A stretch of DNA of 64,000 bases from Rhopalosiphum padi (lineage: Eukaryota > Arthropoda > Insecta > Hemiptera > Aphididae): assembly GCF_020882245.1 (NCBI RefSeq), contig NC_083600.1, forward strand, positions 21,824,001 to 21,888,000, written 5' to 3'. The position numbers and the translations under genes are program-made. Positions 37,403 to 50,176 of this stretch are shown piece after piece; the first letter of the stretch is position 1, and the number at the start of each line of letters is the position of its first letter. Under the pieces are notes generated by a model. The model searched no databases. It was given only the letters and a program-made list of their open reading frames with translations, and was not told where the DNA came from.

Positions 37403-39334
37403 TTACGAACTGTCATCTTCATCAGAATCTGTTTCTTCTTCGGCATCCTTTAACCATTCGATTAATTTGTTTGCTTTTTCTCTTATATTTTTTGCAAATT
37501 GAGTGTCCTCTTCCTTTTCATGCCACTTTAGAATTGATTCTTCACTCAGTATGTTCATGTTATATAAATGATGTATTACTTTGACTATAACTGTGTTGAG
37601 CAGTTCCTCACCTTTGGCAATGTCTTCGATCGCAGACAGACAGTCTTCACACGAATCTGTAGTTTTGATGTAGTTCCTTAGTACTGGCAAAAAGTAGTCT
37701 AATTTAGACTGCAGCTGTGTGTAATACCGTACTTGGTTCAGAGCCTCAAGCTCGGCTTTGCTGTTCAACGTCAACATTGCTCGAATCACTTGAAAGTTAG
37801 CTTCTCTATAATTGATATTGTACGCATATCGCGATGAATTAATTTCTAATATTAGGTTGTCGCAATGTACATGGTCTTCAAAACCTCTGATCAACGAGTC
37901 CACAACCTCAGAGTAGAACATGCATGTGTCATCGGGAATGGACGCAGCGACTGATGCAGTGTCATCGTCCGAAGAAGAGCAACTGTTGATGGACCAAGTC
38001 CTTTTGCGAAACGTCAAGCCTCTCACATCTTCATCATCGTCTGAATCTGAATTGTTTTCTGCGTCGTAAACGTACGCTTTGGCACTCAACTTTTTCGATT
38101 TTTTATTCGAGTCAGAACTGAGTAGGCGTTTCTGCTTTAACTCAGTGTTCGGTTCGATCACGACTCCACTCCCGAGAATACAGCTGTCTGTGATGTTACT
38201 GTTCTCTTTGATCGTACAGTTCTCTCCGATGACTGAAAACCGTATAACGGATCTGTCTTTGACATTGACGCCGTTGAATAGGTAAGAGTTTTCTATCACG
38301 ACGTTGTTACCGATCGTACAGTTTTTGCCGACGACCGTGTTGGATATCCTCGTGTGGCTACCGAGTTTCGAGTCCGATCCCACGACCGTGTCGTTGCCCA
38401 CGTCACAGGTCAGGGCAAGCTTTAAGTTCTCGCCGAAGTAGACGTTGCCGTACCTGATACTGTATTTGTCCACCACTTCTGGGACCTGGGGATAAGACCA
38501 CCGGTGCAACACGTCCCGGGTGACCCGCTCGTACGACGGCCAGTCGAACACTTCACCGGCGTATCCGTCGCCGTCCACCACATGGGCGTAGAGCGTGCTG
38601 TTCAATATCTCCTCGTTGATGAGCAGCCCCTTGACGAAGTCGTCCTTGGTCTGGAAGTCGAAGTTGTCGGCGAACAGCGGCGGGACGGCCGTCGAACAGA
38701 CGACTACGTTCGTGTCGACCAGGTCGCGCCTGATGTCCACCGTCTTGTCGAGCACCAGCTCCAGCGGCAGGTTGATCTTGCCTCGGGCCCTGTTGTGGAA
38801 CAGCACCCTGCTAGTGTCGGCGGCCAACACGATGGTCTGGTCCGCCGCCGAGGTGGTGTTCGGGTCGCCGGACCGCTGGTAGACGATCGTCATGACGGCG
38901 CCCCTGTCGCCGGTCTGTCGCAGCGTCTTGAAACGCTTGACGAGCGGCAACAGCGGCAGCCGGCCCACCACGTTGCCCCACAGCAACACGAAGTCGTTTC
39001 GGATGAGCGCACACGCGTCCAAGTGCCGGAGCACGTCGCCGAACGATCGGCAGGTGTCCGAAGTGGTGTAGACGACGTTCAGCCGCCGGGCACAGGACGC
39101 GCGCTGCACGGACGCCTTGATCCGGTCCGCGCTCCCGCTGGAGCAGAACACGATGACGTCCACGATGCCCGAAGACTCGAGCATGTCGAGCGTGTAGTGT
39201 ATCAGAGGCCGGTTGACGAGAGGTATCAGACACACGCTGTCCCCGTCGGCCGCCGGCCAGAAGTTCTTGTGGAAGAAGTTGGCCACCACCACGGCCTGCA
39301 GCACGTCCTGCTTCTGCACCTTGTTGGTGCTCAT
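37403..39334 (-). CDS. eIF2Bepsilon: Translation initiation factor eIF2B subunit epsilon
   Basis: Catalytic subunit of the guanine-nucleotide exchange factor that recharges eIF2 with GTP in the cytosol; it is the target of the integrated stress response. One intronless frame of 643 aa, slightly shorter than the roughly 670-720 aa of fly and human proteins. A nucleotidyl-transferase-like domain covers about residues 11-245, with the diagnostic DNFDFQTKDDFVKGLL at 223-238. A left-handed beta-helix of hexapeptide repeats spans about 298-397 (VGNDTVVGSDSKLGSHTRIS onward). An acidic, serine-rich linker follows (about 405-460). The catalytic W2/HEAT domain (about 470-630) ends in WHEKEEDTQFAKN, KLIEWLKDAEEE and an acidic tail. 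The first half is far richer in G+C than the second, which produces long false frames on the opposite strand. It shares its upstream region with alpha-SNAP. Confidence 0.96.
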   Translation of the reverse strand: MSTNKVQKQDVLQAVVVANFFHKNFWPAADGDSVCLIPLVNRPLIHYTLDMLESSGIVDVIVFCSSGSADRIKASVQRASCARRLNVVYTTSDTCRSFGDVLRHLDACALIRNDFVLLWGNVVGRLPLLPLVKRFKTLRQTGDRGAVMTIVYQRSGDPNTTSAADQTIVLAADTSRVLFHNRARGKINLPLELVLDKTVDIRRDLVDTNVVVCSTAVPPLFADNFDFQTKDDFVKGLLINEEILNSTLYAHVVDGDGYAGEVFDWPSYERVTRDVLHRWSYPQVPEVVDKYSIRYGNVYFGENLKLALTCDVGNDTVVGSDSKLGSHTRISNTVVGKNCTIGNNVVIENSYLFNGVNVKDRSVIRFSVIGENCTIKENSNITDSCILGSGVVIEPNTELKQKRLLSSDSNKKSKKLSAKAYVYDAENNSDSDDDEDVRGLTFRKRTWSINSCSSSDDDTASVAASIPDDTCMFYSEVVDSLIRGFEDHVHCDNLILEINSSRYAYNINYREANFQVIRAMLTLNSKAELEALNQVRYYTQLQSKLDYFLPVLRNYIKTTDSCEDCLSAIEDIAKGEELLNTVIVKVIHHLYNMNILSEESILKWHEKEEDTQFAKNIREKANKLIEWLKDAEEETDSDEDDSS

Positions 39335-40063
39335 GGCGAACCGAGTGCTTTACGACTGCCGCTCCGGGTGAACAATTTGGGTAAAAAGGTCGACAAAGCC
39401 GAGACGTGTCCAAGAGCTTCGACGTCAGACTCGCTGATCGCTGCGTACTTATTTACACTCGACTACTCGATTCACTGATAACAGTGATAACGCGCGCCAG
39501 AATAACGACCTGATACTGTGGCGCGATTTACCAGCGATAACACGGACGGGACGTAAACATGGTCCGTTCGACGTTGCCGCGTTGCGCGTCGTCGGCCCGG
39601 CAACGTTGCGGCCGACCTACCGACGGCCATATTATCACATACAGTAATATTATTATTATTACTCTATATAGTTGTTTTATTACTCCATAAGCCTGCTGCT
39701 CTACACGGCCATAGCCCGTATCAGTAGTAGCGCTCTCTTGTGACGTTGCAACACAATCATTTTATCAATATTAGTCCAACACAGTCAGCTGAAGTGAGTC
39801 AGTGTCTGCTCGGTGAATTGTGGTGCGCTTTATTTTGTCGTCGTTTCGACGTTTCGTAACAACTAATAGCCACAAAGCGATCGATTTGTTTTTCAGAATT
39901 GTACGTTACGCGAACTGCCCTGTGGTGAAAAAACGTGCGATTACAAAGAAATATCAATTACTGATTGCCTTCGTGCAAAACATAATAAATATAACAAAAA
40001 GGTCGTTGGACGACTGTGCTTTTTAAGTTTTTTTCAATTTTGTCTGATCGTCCAATAGTCGAC
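39335..40063. promoter_or_regulatory. Shared divergent promoter region of eIF2B-epsilon and alpha-SNAP
   Basis: The two start codons are 729 bases apart and point away from each other. The half near eIF2B is CpG-rich (for example CGCGCGCC and CGGCCCGGCAACGTTGCGG). An AT-rich patch with an ATT run lies near 39645. No TATA box is convincing, as is usual for housekeeping genes. The plus-strand open frame at 39820-40026 is the alpha-SNAP leader region and is not credible as a gene. Confidence 0.5.
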
Positions 40064-43000
40064 ATGTCAAGCAACGAGGAAAAAGCCATGGCCCTGTTAA
40101 CCGAAGCGGATAAGAAACTCAATTCTTCAAAAGGATTGTTTTCTTCGTTATTTGGGTGAGTGTTGGATATTCGTGTAAATTGTTGAGTGTGGTCGTAAAT
40201 TGCATAACATGATTTTTGATTTAGATAGTTGGCAGTTGAGTGGGGGTTTTAGGTGGCGGAGTTACGAGTTTTTGTCGTAACTGTTTTGGAAAGTTGTTGA
40301 GATGTCGACGAATATGTGTTTTGTTGGTTTTTTGTACGTGTGGTGGAAGGGAGTTACAGAGCTATCAAAATTATGACTTTTGGACCATATTTTTCAATTC
40401 TAGACGATTTAACATTTTCGAGTTGTTATTAGGTATTTAGTTTCTTTGATTGTTAGGTGGTGGTTATCATGGTTAGGTATTTTTGACTTTCAGAGACCAT
40501 GTCTTAACGATTCTGGTTATATAGTGGAAAAATCACATGTTGCGCTAATTACTTATTTTGACATTGTAGACTTTAGGCTAACTATAATTTATTATTAAAA
40601 AGTTTTCATGACTGGTATACAGACAACAGATATGCTTGTTTTCACTCACTTAATTCACTATGTAAATAATGATTTGCCTTAAGGATGAAAAATATATATC
40701 CAATATAGTCATATGAGTACTTGTTTTAATTATGTGTTGCATTTGAATATTGAATGCCATTGTAATGATTTCCTTTTTATTTATTTATAGTATGGACGTT
40801 GATTTTGGAAAATTGAATTATTTATAGTAATTAAATATTAATGAATTTCATCCCCCTTTTCTGCATGCTTATATTCACATTAAACAGACCTTTGATTTAT
40901 TAATGTGGAATACTGAAAATTATGTGTGTATGTTGTATATTAATGTATTGATGATTTTGAATTTCAAACTGTCTTATTATATTAATTTATTTTATGTTAA
41001 AATTGTTAATTTTCATTTGAAAAATAGTTTTTAGTTGGATTTTGTAATTTTAAACATATTAAAACACATTTGGGTAAACTCTTTAAGCAAGTTGAGGTGA
41101 TTGTGTTAAAATATATATAAATTAATCTTTCTTTGTTTTTCTATAGACTAGAAAACTATTTGACTGTTTTCAATAAAAGTTATATCAGCAGATTCTTTGA
41201 GACTGGGGGGGTTTGTAGCATCATTTTTCAACCTAAATAAATCGGTTTAGGGTGCCTTACACATGTTTTTTTTTTTGACTCACCAAAATCAAATAGTAAA
41301 TAATAAAATAGTTACTTCAGAAATATGGCATATAAAAATTAAAAATATTGTACAACAAATTATGTTACAATAGTTAATATAGTAATTAAATAGGTGGTAT
41401 AATTTCTTACAAAACTGTACACAAGTGAAGTTGAGTAATTCTGCTAGTAGTTCTATAAAATAATTAGCTTAAATACCATAGGTCAATTCAATTGAAAATG
41501 TCAATTGTATAAAAAATGTATTTTCCTTTGTAGCAATAGCAGCAATAATATTGATAACCTAAACTTAATGCATTTCTACTACCTACATAGATTTAAAACG
41601 AGATTTTAACTATGCTTAAAGTTATCTGGATAGCATAATATAATAGAAATTAATAATTATCACACTTAAAATAAAGTAATTCAAATAATATACAAATTGG
41701 TTTTCATAATTGTTAACAAAAACAAAAATTAATAAACTTAATTAGTCCTTTAAAGTTTGGAAAAATTTAAAACTTTGTTTACCTACAATATAAATTTAAA
41801 CATTTTATTTACATAACTTTTTTAATGATCTGTAGAAAAATGAAAACATATTTTGGACAGTATGTACCTACATAACAATAATTTTAATACTTAACTAACT
41901 ATTGATAATTAATGTTTAAATTAGTTTCATATATAAATATGTATTATTAATATTTATCATGAATTATTGTATTAATTATAAATCTGACTTATTTTTAAAA
42001 TTGTTTGTTTAGGAACGTTTCTAAGGTAGAAGATGCAATTGATTGTTACCAACGCGCTGCAAATTTATTTAAGATGGCAAAAAAGTGGTCGCAAGCTGGT
42101 CGAGCATTTATTTTGGCTGCTGATCTCAACGCTAAATCAGGCCGTAAACATGATGCTGCTACAAATTATGTGGATTCTGCAAACTGCTTTAAAAAAACTG
42201 ATCCAAATGGTACGGTTATATATTTAATCTCTAGTACTTCAAATACTTTCAATTTATTTGCGTGATTCACAAACAAAAAGTAAAATGCTGTAACTGTATT
42301 TTTATTTATTTGCTGATGTTGAGTATAAACTAAATATTCTAAATTATTAAAATATTTTACAAAATTATTAAGGATTGGTTTTCTTTCTACAGTATCAGCT
42401 CACGGGGATGAATTATTTGCCTTATACTTATCCCAAAGATGTTTTATCATTAATAAAAACTTTAAAAAAAAAAAAAATTATATTTAAGTACGCAATCACA
42501 TTTAGAATTGGATCTCCTTATGAAACATTATATTATATATGTATTATTATTTTTTTTTATATGAGCACTAAAATCTTAATTTATTGTTTTTATATAGTTA
42601 TTACCAGTAATACTCTAGTTGTTATTTTCTTTTATGTCTTTATTTTGCATCTAACCGCTATAATCATACAATATTAAATTGTTAGTTGTTTTTTTTTTCT
42701 ATAGAAGCTGCAGTATGTTTGGAAAAAGCAATTGACATTTATACAGATATGGGTCGTTTTACAATGGCTGCTAAACAACATCAAAATATAGCTGAAATGT
42801 ATGAGACTGAAGCTGTTGATCTAGAACGTGCTATAACCAATTATGAAAAGGCTTCAGATTATTTTATGGCTGAAGAAAGTAAGAGTTCAGCTAACAAATG
42901 CAAACTTAAGGTGGCACAGTATGCTGCTCAACTGGAAGACTATGACCGAGCCATTCAGATATACGAAGAGGTATAATTACTATAGCTTATATTAAATTGG

Positions 43001-43952
43001 GTTTTCAATTGGTAAATGTATATTGTATATTATTATATTATTTTATATCATTGTGTTGTATAGGTTGCTGGAACATCATTGGACAGTTCTTTGTTGAAGT
43101 ATAGTGCAAAAGAATATTACTTCCGAGCAGCTTTATGTCATTTGTGTGTTGACGTGCTTAATGCTCAACTGGCCATGAATCAATACACTGAACGATACCC
43201 GGCATTCCAAGATAGTAGAGAATACAAATTATTACAGGTGAATAATAACAGATTTAATTATGTTTTGTTAATAATTATTTCAATTTAATTAACTGATATT
43301 ATGGCTGGTTTAAGCCAAGTACTCTATATAGTGTATTCATTATATATTTAATAATAATTTTAATATAAAATGTCTTATTATTTTAAATGTATTTAATATT
43401 TTATAACTTAACTATTACATTATCACTTATTGAGTTTATAAAATTGAATTATCTTAAGTACCTACATTTTTATTGGATTTTTTTGTTTTATTTACAAAAG
43501 TAAATAGTTAAAAGTCTATCAAAAGTTAAGAAACTTATTCTATCTATTTTTATATTATTGTAAACAATGAAAATGTATAAAGTAATTATAATAATAATCT
43601 AATTAAATTTTGTTGCCATTATTATAGAGTTATGAAGAACATTATAAAGTATTTTAGTCTATTCCATTTCTAATACACATATCCTATACTAAAAATACTG
43701 GTTAATTAAGTAAAATATGATAAAATTACAAAAAAAAATTAAAACTTAGTTTAAGTTAAAGAAAATCTTTGAGTTGTCTATAATGAATTATTTTTCTTTA
43801 AGGTGTTGTTAAACCACATTCAAGAGCAAAATGCTGATGGTTTCACTGAAGCTGTTAAAGATTACGATTCCATATCTCGGTTGGACCAATGGTACACAAC
43901 AATATTACTGCGCATTAAGAAACTGGTGAATGATACTCCTGATTTGCGCTAA
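40064..43952 (+). CDS. alphaSnap: Alpha-SNAP (soluble NSF attachment protein), five exons
   Basis: Adaptor that binds used SNARE complexes and recruits the ATPase NSF to take them apart after membrane fusion; cytosolic and peripheral to membranes. Exons: 40064-40155, 42013-42209, 42705-42970, 43064-43237, 43803-43952. All phases agree and give 292 aa, the usual length of the family. It opens MSSNEEKAMALLTEADKKLN, then a LFSSLFG hydrophobic loop that in the family contacts membrane. A stack of TPR-like helices follows (AIDCYQRAANLFKMAKKWSQ, AAVCLEKAIDIYTDMGRF, AIQIYEEVAG). The C-terminus LLRIKKLVNDTPDLR lies in the part of the family protein that stimulates NSF and includes the conserved penultimate leucine. 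The ATG at 40064 gives the family-standard N-terminus. Confidence 0.95.
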
Positions 43953-45500
43953 TTTTGTTTATGAATAAGTACATATTTTTAAATTCCTTAATTTATAAAA
44001 CAACTCTCATAGAAAACATCAACAACAACAACAACAACAAAAAGAAAAGAAAATGTATACTGTATATATTTGAAATATTATTTGTGTATATTTTCATTCC
44101 TTGCACAATTTAAAATGTCGAAAAATGAGATCTTCTATATAATATAATGTGACATTTTTTTTTTGCACAGCGTGTTTAAAACCTTGTGGTTTTAATTAAA
44201 TGGTATTCAAGTATTGAAATCATATAAAAAGGGACCTAGATTTGACAGTTGACTTTTTTTTGGTGATTACAGATTTCAGATTTGTTATAAAATATCCTAA
44301 CCTAGTATTTTATAATATTTAAAAAATTAGCTTACATTCCTTTCTGTTTGTTAAATGTTGATTTGCAATGTCGCTTGCTATTCTATTTGGTGCAGCTATC
44401 TATCATGTTTGACTAAAAGCACTTTGTGTTTGTTTGCTGAATCGTTTTGCACTAACAAATGAAAAATGTTTTTAAAAAGAAAATTTAATTTAATGTAATC
44501 AATTATCCTAATTATTATTATTATTTTTTTTTTTTTTTATCAATCATATCGTATTTACATTGCGTATGGATAAAATATACATGTACTAAAATTGAACAGC
44601 AAAAATATATATTAATAATATAATTATTGTAATATAGAATGTCTAGATGAGCTACGTTGTATAGAAAAAAATCGTAGGCTTATTATGTGTTGCTGTAGAC
44701 AAGTATGATACTTTTACATGACTAATATCATCGTATATTATATTATATTCATATTATTAATCAATATTGTTAATGTTTATTATTATTAATTTTTTTTTAT
44801 TGTAAATAGAATATTGTTACAGATTTTTTTTTTAATCTAAAATTTACCTTAAAATTTGTTTCAATATTATTGTATGACTGTTTCAATTTTATTAGTTATC
44901 TATCGATGGTGTTAATTATGTTGTTTAAATTTATAAAAATATTATTATTGAATTGTGTACATATATGTTTTTTAAGTTTAGCATCATAGAATTTGGAACC
45001 GAAAATAGATATTTCAAAAGTTATTATAATAATGCACATATTGTTTTCATTATTTCCTATTTACTATGCATTTATAAGTTTGTATGATTAAATTGTACAG
45101 GAAGTAGAAGGTAGTACAAGTGTTTTCTTAGGTTTAGGTATTAGCTAAATTATAAAAATACTGTAAAAATCAAAATTAATTATATATTACATAATACATT
45201 ATGTATACACTCATTAGTGATTTTGTTGGGTGCCTATATATTATATTGCATGTGTTCTATCTATCTGATATTTTAATAAGTTTTATAGAAATTATAAAAT
45301 ATATAGACTGATCTAAGATATGAATTCGATAATATTGTAGAAGTTAAACAGACTAATAACATATTTGCAGGCACAGACAATTAGGACAGGTGTTTTTGTT
45401 TAAAATAAATTTGTTCAACCCAGCTGGCAGGCCACATTAACTTATGTACAAATGGAGCATTTGCTCTAGTCAGCAAAAATAAAGCTACTTATTAAAGAAA
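43953..45500 (+). other. Probable 3' untranslated region of alpha-SNAP
   Basis: No coding frame is supported. An AAC microsatellite lies at about 44020-44040, and an AATAAA at 45478-45483 follows a segment less AT-rich than the rest (CAGCTGGCAGGCCACATT). That would give a long untranslated region of about 1.5 kb; earlier weaker signals cannot be excluded. Confidence 0.4.
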
Positions 45501-48500
45501 CAAAATATTTGATGTTTTATAATTATTTTATAAATTATTTGTTATTCTTAACAGTATAATAACTATAGTAAAATAAAAATAAATATAATGATGAGTTACA
45601 TATTTATTATTTACTGCTTATGTAAAACATTAAATGCACCACTAAAACAAATCAACATTTAAGCTTGTTATCTTACGTATGTAAATCAAAATAAATTGTA
45701 TTAGACCATATAAATGTATTAAAATATGAGGATTTATGTAGATAACATTTACACATAAGCATGAGAGATGTTTTTAATTTGATTTTAGATTTATAAACTA
45801 TGTCATTGAAATGGAATTCTCACTGTTTATCTGTTTATTATTCGTTCAGCACAATTTTTATGATAAAATACACAACCTGCTTAGAATGAATTACATGTGC
45901 TGAAGGAAAACAATTATAACCGTTGGCATTTGGTTTAACAATAGTATATTATAAAATATTAAAATAAATAATTTAGTCATAGAAATCAAAGTTTATCTTG
46001 CATAGCTTATCACAACCTAATGAAGACTTCGACTCTAAACTGCTGTGCTATTAAATATAATTTAAAAAAAAATCACACAATCGCACTATATTCTGTAACC
46101 GTATAGTATAAGAGTAAATTTATCAAGTAGATATTGTAGTAATTTATGCAAAATAAAGGTTTTAATATTTTATATCAAAAAATCATGTACCCTGTACCTG
46201 TGACCTATCACATTAATTTACTAAGTGATAGTTATTGTTCGTTAAATATTGTATTATTGATGCTATAACAAATTTGAGAAAATGCATAATTTTTCATAAA
46301 TTATTTAATATTTAATATGTATAATAAATAAGAAAATTAAAAAATTAAAAACTAGTCTATGTACTTATGATATATAAATACAGTAACGTCTAAAATATGC
46401 GAAATATATTTTTGTACTTATAATTTTATGTCTTGAATCAAATTAGTATAACGCTTATTTTGAATTCGGAAGGAAATAAATTCATTGATACACAATTAAT
46501 GCAAAATCATTAACTTTCCACTAGGTACTCTGATTTTAACCTTATTTGATAATTGATATCAGTATTTATATTGTACTAATATAATTTTTATTTATAAAAA
46601 GATTTGTTTTAAGATTTGATTAATAATTTTTGGTACGGTATAATAATGTTTTAAATATTTATTTTATTACACAATCTATGAAAAATATTTTTTATAATAA
46701 GTGTTGTAGGTATTTATAGTGGCTTTGGTATATACTTGAATGAAGAGACCTACCAATGAAGGCACTTCGGCGTGGGTGTTAGACGTTGGTATATGTATAA
46801 TATAAAGAAACAGGGAATTCTCTCTGCTGTATAGGTAGTAAAAATAATAATAAACGATTCTGAGAGGAAACTGTGTGTCACGGCGTTAGATTATTATTTT
46901 TTTCGAATTTCGAAAAATACTTTTTATTCCTTATAGATTTTGGTATCAACTATTAGTAATTTATTTTCTACAAATAACACGATAAATAGTATTATAATAT
47001 AATGTATATCTATATGAAATAAATGTATATTATTGTCACCTATTAACTTAAAATGTCAATATTATGGGTACCTATTTTTCTCCGTTTTCCTCGATATTTT
47101 CCATCATAACATTTTTTAAAATTGTATTTTAATGAAATAATTACTATTTATACACATAAAGACATAGAGTGCAATGAGTAATTTTGTTAAACTATATTTT
47201 ACTGGATCTCAAATTTGTTTTGTCACGGTCACCTGTATTTAGTGATTTTTTTTAAGGTATAAATTTGTGATTATTTTGAAGTCTTATATAGAACATATTA
47301 TTTTGCCTTCGAATCAATATATTTATACAAGACAGCAACTTATATTTTACACTCAATTAAAACATAATATAATGTTAACAAAAAAAAAAAAAAAAAATGT
47401 AAAAAGTTTTTTAAATTTCGTTTGTTTTTGACAATGTTAACAATATATCTTTGACATTTTTCTTTATAACCATAAACAGGATATGCCTCTAATTATTACT
47501 ACACAGGTACCTTAGGAATTTGACATTTTAATATTAACATTTTCTAGTCAAGATACAGTTTTTAAAAATATTTATACCTCACAAACACATATAGGTTCTC
47601 TATATATAGGTCCAGTGTTCCAGTGTCCGTATTGACTTATAATTTAATGGAAATAATAGCAAATTACACGATACTTAATACACATGATAAATATTATTCA
47701 TTAGGATTATGTCTATGCAAAAAATAGTCCAATCTTCATTCCCAATTATAAAAATTCAATGAGTATATCACTCAGTGCCGGCCCAAGATTAAGACCATAA
47801 TTGGTGCCCTTAAAAATATAGCTTAAATATTGAAATATATAACAATTTATTATTATAGAGAAATGTAATTATTACACACCGTTATTATTTAAAAAAATTT
47901 TTCACTAAAACATAAGTTTTTACAATTTTTTGAGCACCTTAAAGAATTTAAAATTCTTAAAGTGCAAACCACTGATTGTATATTACTTTTTACATGTTAC
48001 AAAAATTTGGACTCACCCCCCCCTTGAAAAATTCCTGGATATGCTCCTGGATCTTGTACAATAGTTAATAATGTTTGTTTCAGTCCGTTTTTGAGATTCT
48101 TATCACAATCTTAGCAATTGTGCGGTACCGAACTATCGAAGAGGTGATTCATAATACTTTATTCACCTACTTTGTAATTTTCTTGAATTCACTTTACTTT
48201 TCTAGAATCTATCTATAATTATTAATTAGGTAGTTATAAAAGTAGTACACGAACGATTTAAGAAGGATTAAAAATATCGTACTGGTCCTAGTAAATTTAT
48301 TTGGTAGGTGGATGGGTAGCTTATAAAGTTTGCTCCTAGAATTTTGAAGACTCAAGCCGCCATCGGATTTGGCTCACCCATAAATGTACATAAAATAAAA
48401 TACAACCACATGGCATAATCTCACATGTATTTGATCAACAGATCAGTTTTTAGTCAAATATTTGCGTGACGATCGGCTGTTGCTTTTGGAAGATCGCGCG

Positions 48501-48721
48501 TACATGTTTTGTAAGCACAGAGAACAAAATAACTGTCAATTAAGAGACAGTTGTTAAGCTCAAACCATTTTGCAGTTTAATTGCAGACGATAATTATAGA
48601 AGTCTTATGAATATAATAGTGGTAGGCTTGAAGTAGGTACCTACAGCGGGAAATGGAAAACAATAATATTGTTTCCATTTTAGGAGTAAAGTACTTGTTC
48701 AATAAATTAATTGAGTACCAC
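45501..48721. other. AT-rich intergenic region
   Basis: No gene seen. There are A and T runs (for example 16 or more A near 47382). CAGTGCCGGCCCAAGATT near 47773 looks like one end of an hAT-type element, and CTGGATATGCTCCTGG near 48035 resembles the right end of the element at 19440-19560, but no partner ends or target duplications were found. Confidence 0.45.
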
Positions 48722-48875
48722 CAGTGGTGTTCCCATGAATTTTTTTGAGAGTATACTATATCATCAAATACGCATGTATTATGGATTTATGGGTATACGC
48801 AGTTACCCATAATATTGAAAAAAAATCTTGAGAGTATACGGCGTATATGTAGTATACCCTATGGGAACACCCCTG
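48722..48875. mobile_element. hAT-like MITE with perfect 8-bp target duplication
   Basis: The 154-bp element starts CAGTGGTGTTCCCATGAAT and ends in the near-inverse ATGGGAACACCCCTG. AGTACCAC flanks it exactly at 48714-48721 and 48876-48883. Within the ends a second inverted pair, GAGAGTATAC on the left and GTATACTACAT-like sequence on the right, makes much of it self-complementary. No coding capacity. The perfect duplication suggests a fairly recent insertion. Confidence 0.8.
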
Positions 48876-49711
48876 AGTACCACCTACCCAATGCCTATAT
48901 AATATATTATTATATTATGGTGCAAGGTGATTAGCAGGTACAATTACATATTTTTACACAATACAAATAAGAAATTATGATATTTATATTAATTGCTTTG
49001 TCTATACTATGGTTAATTACATTTTCGTTCTTATATACATATGTCATGCGTATTATACATTATACACAGTATATACAGTGAGTCAATGTAAATTATTTTA
49101 TATACATAAATATAGTATGTATATTATATGGGTTTAGTGGTTCAAAGAATTATAACAATTTTACCTGACTAAATCATGTTTTTTTTTGTTTATTAATAAT
49201 TAGTCTAAGTGGTCATTAGGTATGCGTATGCATATAGGTACACTATGCACGTCGACTGCAATATCATTTATTGATAGTTTTTATAGTTTTTATTTAAGTA
49301 GTTATGCTAATGACCATTGCACATAATATAATAGTTTGAAAAAAAAAACAACGTTGTACAGAGCCAACGAGTTAACGGAACCTGCAAAATGGCCTGCATC
49401 AATAATGCAACGTTATTAATCGATACATAATATAAAATGTATAATAGATGGAAAATGGGCGTAAATTATGTGGCAAACGTTTGAAAATGCCACCGAACGA
49501 TTTTAACGGGAAAAGCGAGATATACCTATATATTAGGTATATGCTGCCATCACTCGAGTCCACTATTATTCCGCCTTTGCCGACGAGTGCGGCCACTCGA
49601 AAATCTTAGAAGAGTGGAACTCAATAGGCATCCACATTTTATAGCCGATTAATTTACACGAATTATATTATATACGTTAAAAAGGCGTTTCATGGTTTTG
49701 TACACTCAATA

Positions 49712-50167
49712 GGCATCGCCCATTTGCGCCAAAATAAAAAAGGCATGTTTTTTCCGACCGCCCGTTTGCGCCAAATTCACCTGGTATAATTATAATAAAA
49801 ATAATATATTTTTTTCTCAAATAATAAACGACAGTTAGAATTTTATTTAAATCATAGTCAATTTTAAAAATAATAATCAATAATATTTATAATATTATGA
49901 TGTTTTATAATTTTCTATTGCTTTTAAAGTAGTTTTTAATCTTTTTTTAACTTGTGCATTTTTTTCGGGGTTAGGTATATTTTTAATACTACTATTGACA
50001 GACTTATAAAAATAACTTTATTATATACGTTACGGAAACGACGTCTTTTAAACATACGAATTAACCAATTATTTAATGTAAAATGTTTAAACAGGTAAAT
50101 TTTTGGCGCAAATGGGCGGTCGAAAAAAACATACCTTTTTTTATTTTGGCGCAAATGGGTAACTCCT
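49712..50167. mobile_element. Mutator-like non-autonomous element with perfect 9-bp target duplication
   Basis: The 456-bp element has terminal inverted repeats of about 70-80 bases. The left one contains CCCATTTGCGCCAAAATAAA, then CGACCGCCCGTTTGCGCCAA; the right one carries the same blocks in inverse order. CACTCAATA flanks it at 49703-49711 and 50168-50176. Long terminal repeats with a 9-base duplication fit the Mutator superfamily. The two short frames inside are made of the repeat ends and AT-rich filler, not genes. Each terminal repeat holds GCCCATTTGCGCCAA-type blocks twice, possibly transposase binding sites. Confidence 0.78.
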
Positions 50168-50176
50168 CACTCAATA

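Noticed and set aside
38811..39413. Open frame of 200 codons on the minus strand
   Set aside because: It is a frame-shifted shadow of eIF2B-epsilon on the same strand, Arg/Gly/Ala-rich by composition.
38504..39478. Open frame of 324 codons on the plus strand
   Set aside because: It lies antisense to the G+C-rich half of eIF2B-epsilon. Its product is rich in Val, Arg, His and Asp as expected of a shadow frame, with no family resemblance.
47773..48050. Possible hAT-type element ends (CAGTGCCGGCCCAAG and CTGGATATGCTCCTGG)
   Set aside because: The two ends are not inverses of each other and no target duplication was found, so boundaries cannot be supported.
49677..50154. Two minus-strand frames of about 70 codons
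   Set aside because: Both are built from the inverted ends of the Mutator-like element and AT-rich filler.
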